Positions 62,564 to 64,000 of a DNA stretch of 64,000 bases are shown here, in pieces (position 1 is the first letter of the stretch; each line of letters opens with the position of its first letter). Origin of the DNA: Micromonospora sp. MP36. Lineage in GTDB: Bacteria; Actinomycetota; Actinomycetes; Mycobacteriales; Micromonosporaceae. The stretch is from contig NZ_VSFA01000017.1 of NCBI RefSeq assembly GCF_008119785.1, positions 35,500 to 99,499 of the forward strand, read 5' to 3'. The position numbers and the translations under genes were made by a program. Under the pieces are notes generated by a model that was not told where the DNA came from, did not search any database, and saw only the letters and a program-made list of their open reading frames with translations.

Positions 62564-63334
62564 TCAGTTGGCGTGGTCGAGGATGGCGCTGAAGCGTTCC
62601 TCGGCCAGGTCGAGCTGGGCGAAGATGTGCTGCTTGACCGGCGCGGACAGCGGCGTGTCCGGCCGGGCGATGAGGTCCCGGAACACCGGCACCAGGGGCC
62701 GGTACTTGGCGGCCGACCGGGCCACCTTCGGGCCCACCGTGTGGATCACGCCCACTCCGTTGTCGGTGAAGTCCGACACCTTGATCACCCGGGCCCAGGG
62801 TTCCCGGTCCAGGCTCGCCGCGACGTGTTCCCGGTACTGGACGTGCCGGTCGCGCCCCGGGTCGTACACAGGGTTGGTGACCGCGCCGACCAGGCGGGCG
62901 ACGCGCGGGCCGAACCGGTCGGCGAGCGTGGCCAGCGCCGCCGCCGTCGGGTCGCCGGCGTCGGCTCCCGGTCGCTGCGCGGCGGTAGGCGCGCCGAGTT
63001 GGAGTTGTCGCAGGTCCAGGCCGGCCAGCTCCGCCGGGTGGTCCTCCACGGCGTCGTGCAGCAGGCCCGCGACGATCACGTCCACGTCGCGTACCTGGTA
63101 GTGGTGCATCATCCGGATCACCACTCGCAGCAGGTGGTTGAGGTACGGCTCGCGGACCCGCCGGTCGTCGCGGTGCAGGTCGGCGGCGAGGTCCAGGGCC
63201 TCGGTCAGCCGCTTCTGCGCGGCGTCGTCGAACGCGCGGATCTCCAGCCGGAACCGCGCCAGCAGGCCCGGCTCGCCGTGGATCTCGGTGATCGCGTGCA
63301 TCGGCATGGTGGCCAGGTACGCGGGGAACTCCAT
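62564..63334 (-). CDS. HD-domain phosphohydrolase (RelA/SpoT-like hydrolase)
   Basis: 256 residues from ATG 63334. The HD motif is NHLLRVVIRMMHHY, then GLLHDAVEDHP, as in the ppGpp hydrolase part of Rel/SpoT (HDxxED). There is no synthetase, TGS or ACT domain, so it resembles stand-alone small hydrolases. The substrate (ppGpp or another nucleotide) is unproven. It has no operon partner; divergent from the DedA gene. Confidence 0.82.
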   Translation of the reverse strand: MEFPAYLATMPMHAITEIHGEPGLLARFRLEIRAFDDAAQKRLTEALDLAADLHRDDRRVREPYLNHLLRVVIRMMHHYQVRDVDVIVAGLLHDAVEDHPAELAGLDLRQLQLGAPTAAQRPGADAGDPTAAALATLADRFGPRVARLVGAVTNPVYDPGRDRHVQYREHVAASLDREPWARVIKVSDFTDNGVGVIHTVGPKVARSAAKYRPLVPVFRDLIARPDTPLSAPVKQHIFAQLDLAEERFSAILDHAN

Positions 63335-63459
63335 GGTCCACTTATAGCTGATCTTCGCTGCTGCCGTGGGCGCGTGGTCGGCCACCCGACGGCCGGCGCC
63401 TGCCGTCGAAAAGCCGGTTGACCCGGCGTACGGCCGGAGCGGCGGGCGACAATCGGCGG

Positions 63460-64000
63460 ATGGACCGGCTGCTGAACCTGCTGGTGGCGCTGCCGCCCGC
63501 GCTGGTCCTGGCGTTGGTCTTCCTGCTGCCGGCGCTGGAGGCGTCCACCTTTCTCGGGCTGGTCGTACCGGGTGAGATCGCCGTGCTGGTCGGTGGCGTG
63601 CTCGCCCACGAGGGACGGCTACCGCTCTGGGCGGTGATCGTGGCCGCGATCGCCGGGGCGGCCGTCGGTGACCAGGTCGGCTACCTGGTCGGCCGCCGCT
63701 ACGGCCAGCGGCTGCTGGACCGGGCACCCCGGCGGCTCGTCCGCTCCGGCGAGCTGCAACGGGGGCTGGACCTGCTGCGCCGCCGGGGCGCCCTCGCGGT
63801 GGTGCTCGGCCGGTGGGCGGCGGCGCTACGCGCACTGGTGCCCGGGCTGGCCGGGACGAGCCACATGCCGCACCGGGCGTTCACCGTGGCGAACATCGCC
63901 GGCGGCGCGCTCTGGGCGGTGACCGTGGCCGTGCTCGGCTATCTGGCCGGCGCGTCGTTCCGGCTGCTGGAACGGCGGCTCGGCTGGGGCGGCGAGGCGG
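63460..64000 (+). CDS. DedA-family membrane protein (3' end outside window)
   Basis: Only the first 180 codons are visible. LEASTFLGLVVPGEIAVLVGG, GAAVGDQVGYLVGRRYG and LGRWAAALRALVPGLAG are the DedA/SNARE-assoc (VTT) signatures; 4-5 membrane segments. DedA proteins move undecaprenyl phosphate or phospholipids across the membrane. ATG 63460 has GACAAT ending 6 nt upstream, consistent with a leaderless mRNA. Confidence 0.9.
   Translation, partial: MDRLLNLLVALPPALVLALVFLLPALEASTFLGLVVPGEIAVLVGGVLAHEGRLPLWAVIVAAIAGAAVGDQVGYLVGRRYGQRLLDRAPRRLVRSGELQRGLDLLRRRGALAVVLGRWAAALRALVPGLAGTSHMPHRAFTVANIAGGALWAVTVAVLGYLAGASFRLLERRLGWGGEA

Overview
The window is very GC-rich, with many GTG and some TTG starts, ATGA/GTGA gene overlaps and almost no AT-rich spacers. 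A SAM-IV riboswitch, SigE-family and ECF42-type sigma factors, small GntR regulators, DivIVA-like proteins and NACHT ATPases all point to an actinomycete, most likely Micromonospora or a close relative in Micromonosporaceae. No rRNA, tRNA or CRISPR array was seen.

Layout. 1-2.3 kb: the end of a secreted subtilisin-like (S8) protease and a decayed sigma-factor fragment. 2.6-9.7 kb: an exopolysaccharide-type locus with a GT-C glycosyltransferase, a processive GT2 synthase and three tandem GH26 glycoside hydrolases. 9.9-14.5 kb: an orphan set of aromatic-polyketide tailoring enzymes (a fused ABM-ABM-FAD monooxygenase, an ABM protein, a P450 and a TcmI-type cyclase) with no minimal PKS in view. 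14.5-20 kb: small genes, a sigma factor with a membrane partner, a DOPA-dioxygenase-like enzyme and a CopB-type P-ATPase. 20.1-23.2 kb: a molybdate operon (Mop-HTH regulator, modA, modB, modC).

23.6-32.1 kb holds the most intriguing block. It has two divergent gene groups: a sulfatase and a CDP-alcohol phosphotransferase to the left; to the right a dehydrogenase, a degenerate PTPS homologue, a GT4, a methyltransferase, an LPG-synthase-type membrane protein, GTP cyclohydrolase II and a RibD-like reductase. This looks like a dedicated pathway from GTP to an unknown pyrimidine/pterin-derived, probably glycosylated and membrane-linked product.

32.2-35.0 kb: an amino-acid ABC transporter preceded by a short Cys-containing leader peptide and a SAM-IV riboswitch, so it is probably for sulfur amino acids. 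35-44.3 kb: a UDP-galactopyranose-mutase-like flavoprotein, a PIG-V-like mannosyltransferase, an acetyltransferase, a lone Phd-like antitoxin, glucose-6-phosphate isomerase, an ABC exporter and an aldo/keto reductase with a MerR-type promoter. 44.5-48.4 kb: RNA 2'-phosphotransferase, sulfite-oxidase-like enzyme, Nudix hydrolase, a frameshifted gene and a NADAR protein. 48.5-50.5 kb: a large TnpB-like RuvC protein with no TnpA. 50.6-52.1 kb: two secreted cell-wall hydrolases. 52.4-64 kb: a DGPF/ECF42 pair, a large membrane NACHT ATPase, a VOC protein, a GntR/DivIVA-like locus, a membrane-anchored Mrr-like nuclease, a secreted guanyl-specific RNase with its barstar inhibitor, an HD hydrolase and a truncated DedA protein.

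Several genes have a -10-like hexamer exactly 6 nt before the start codon, which suggests that leaderless transcription is common here.
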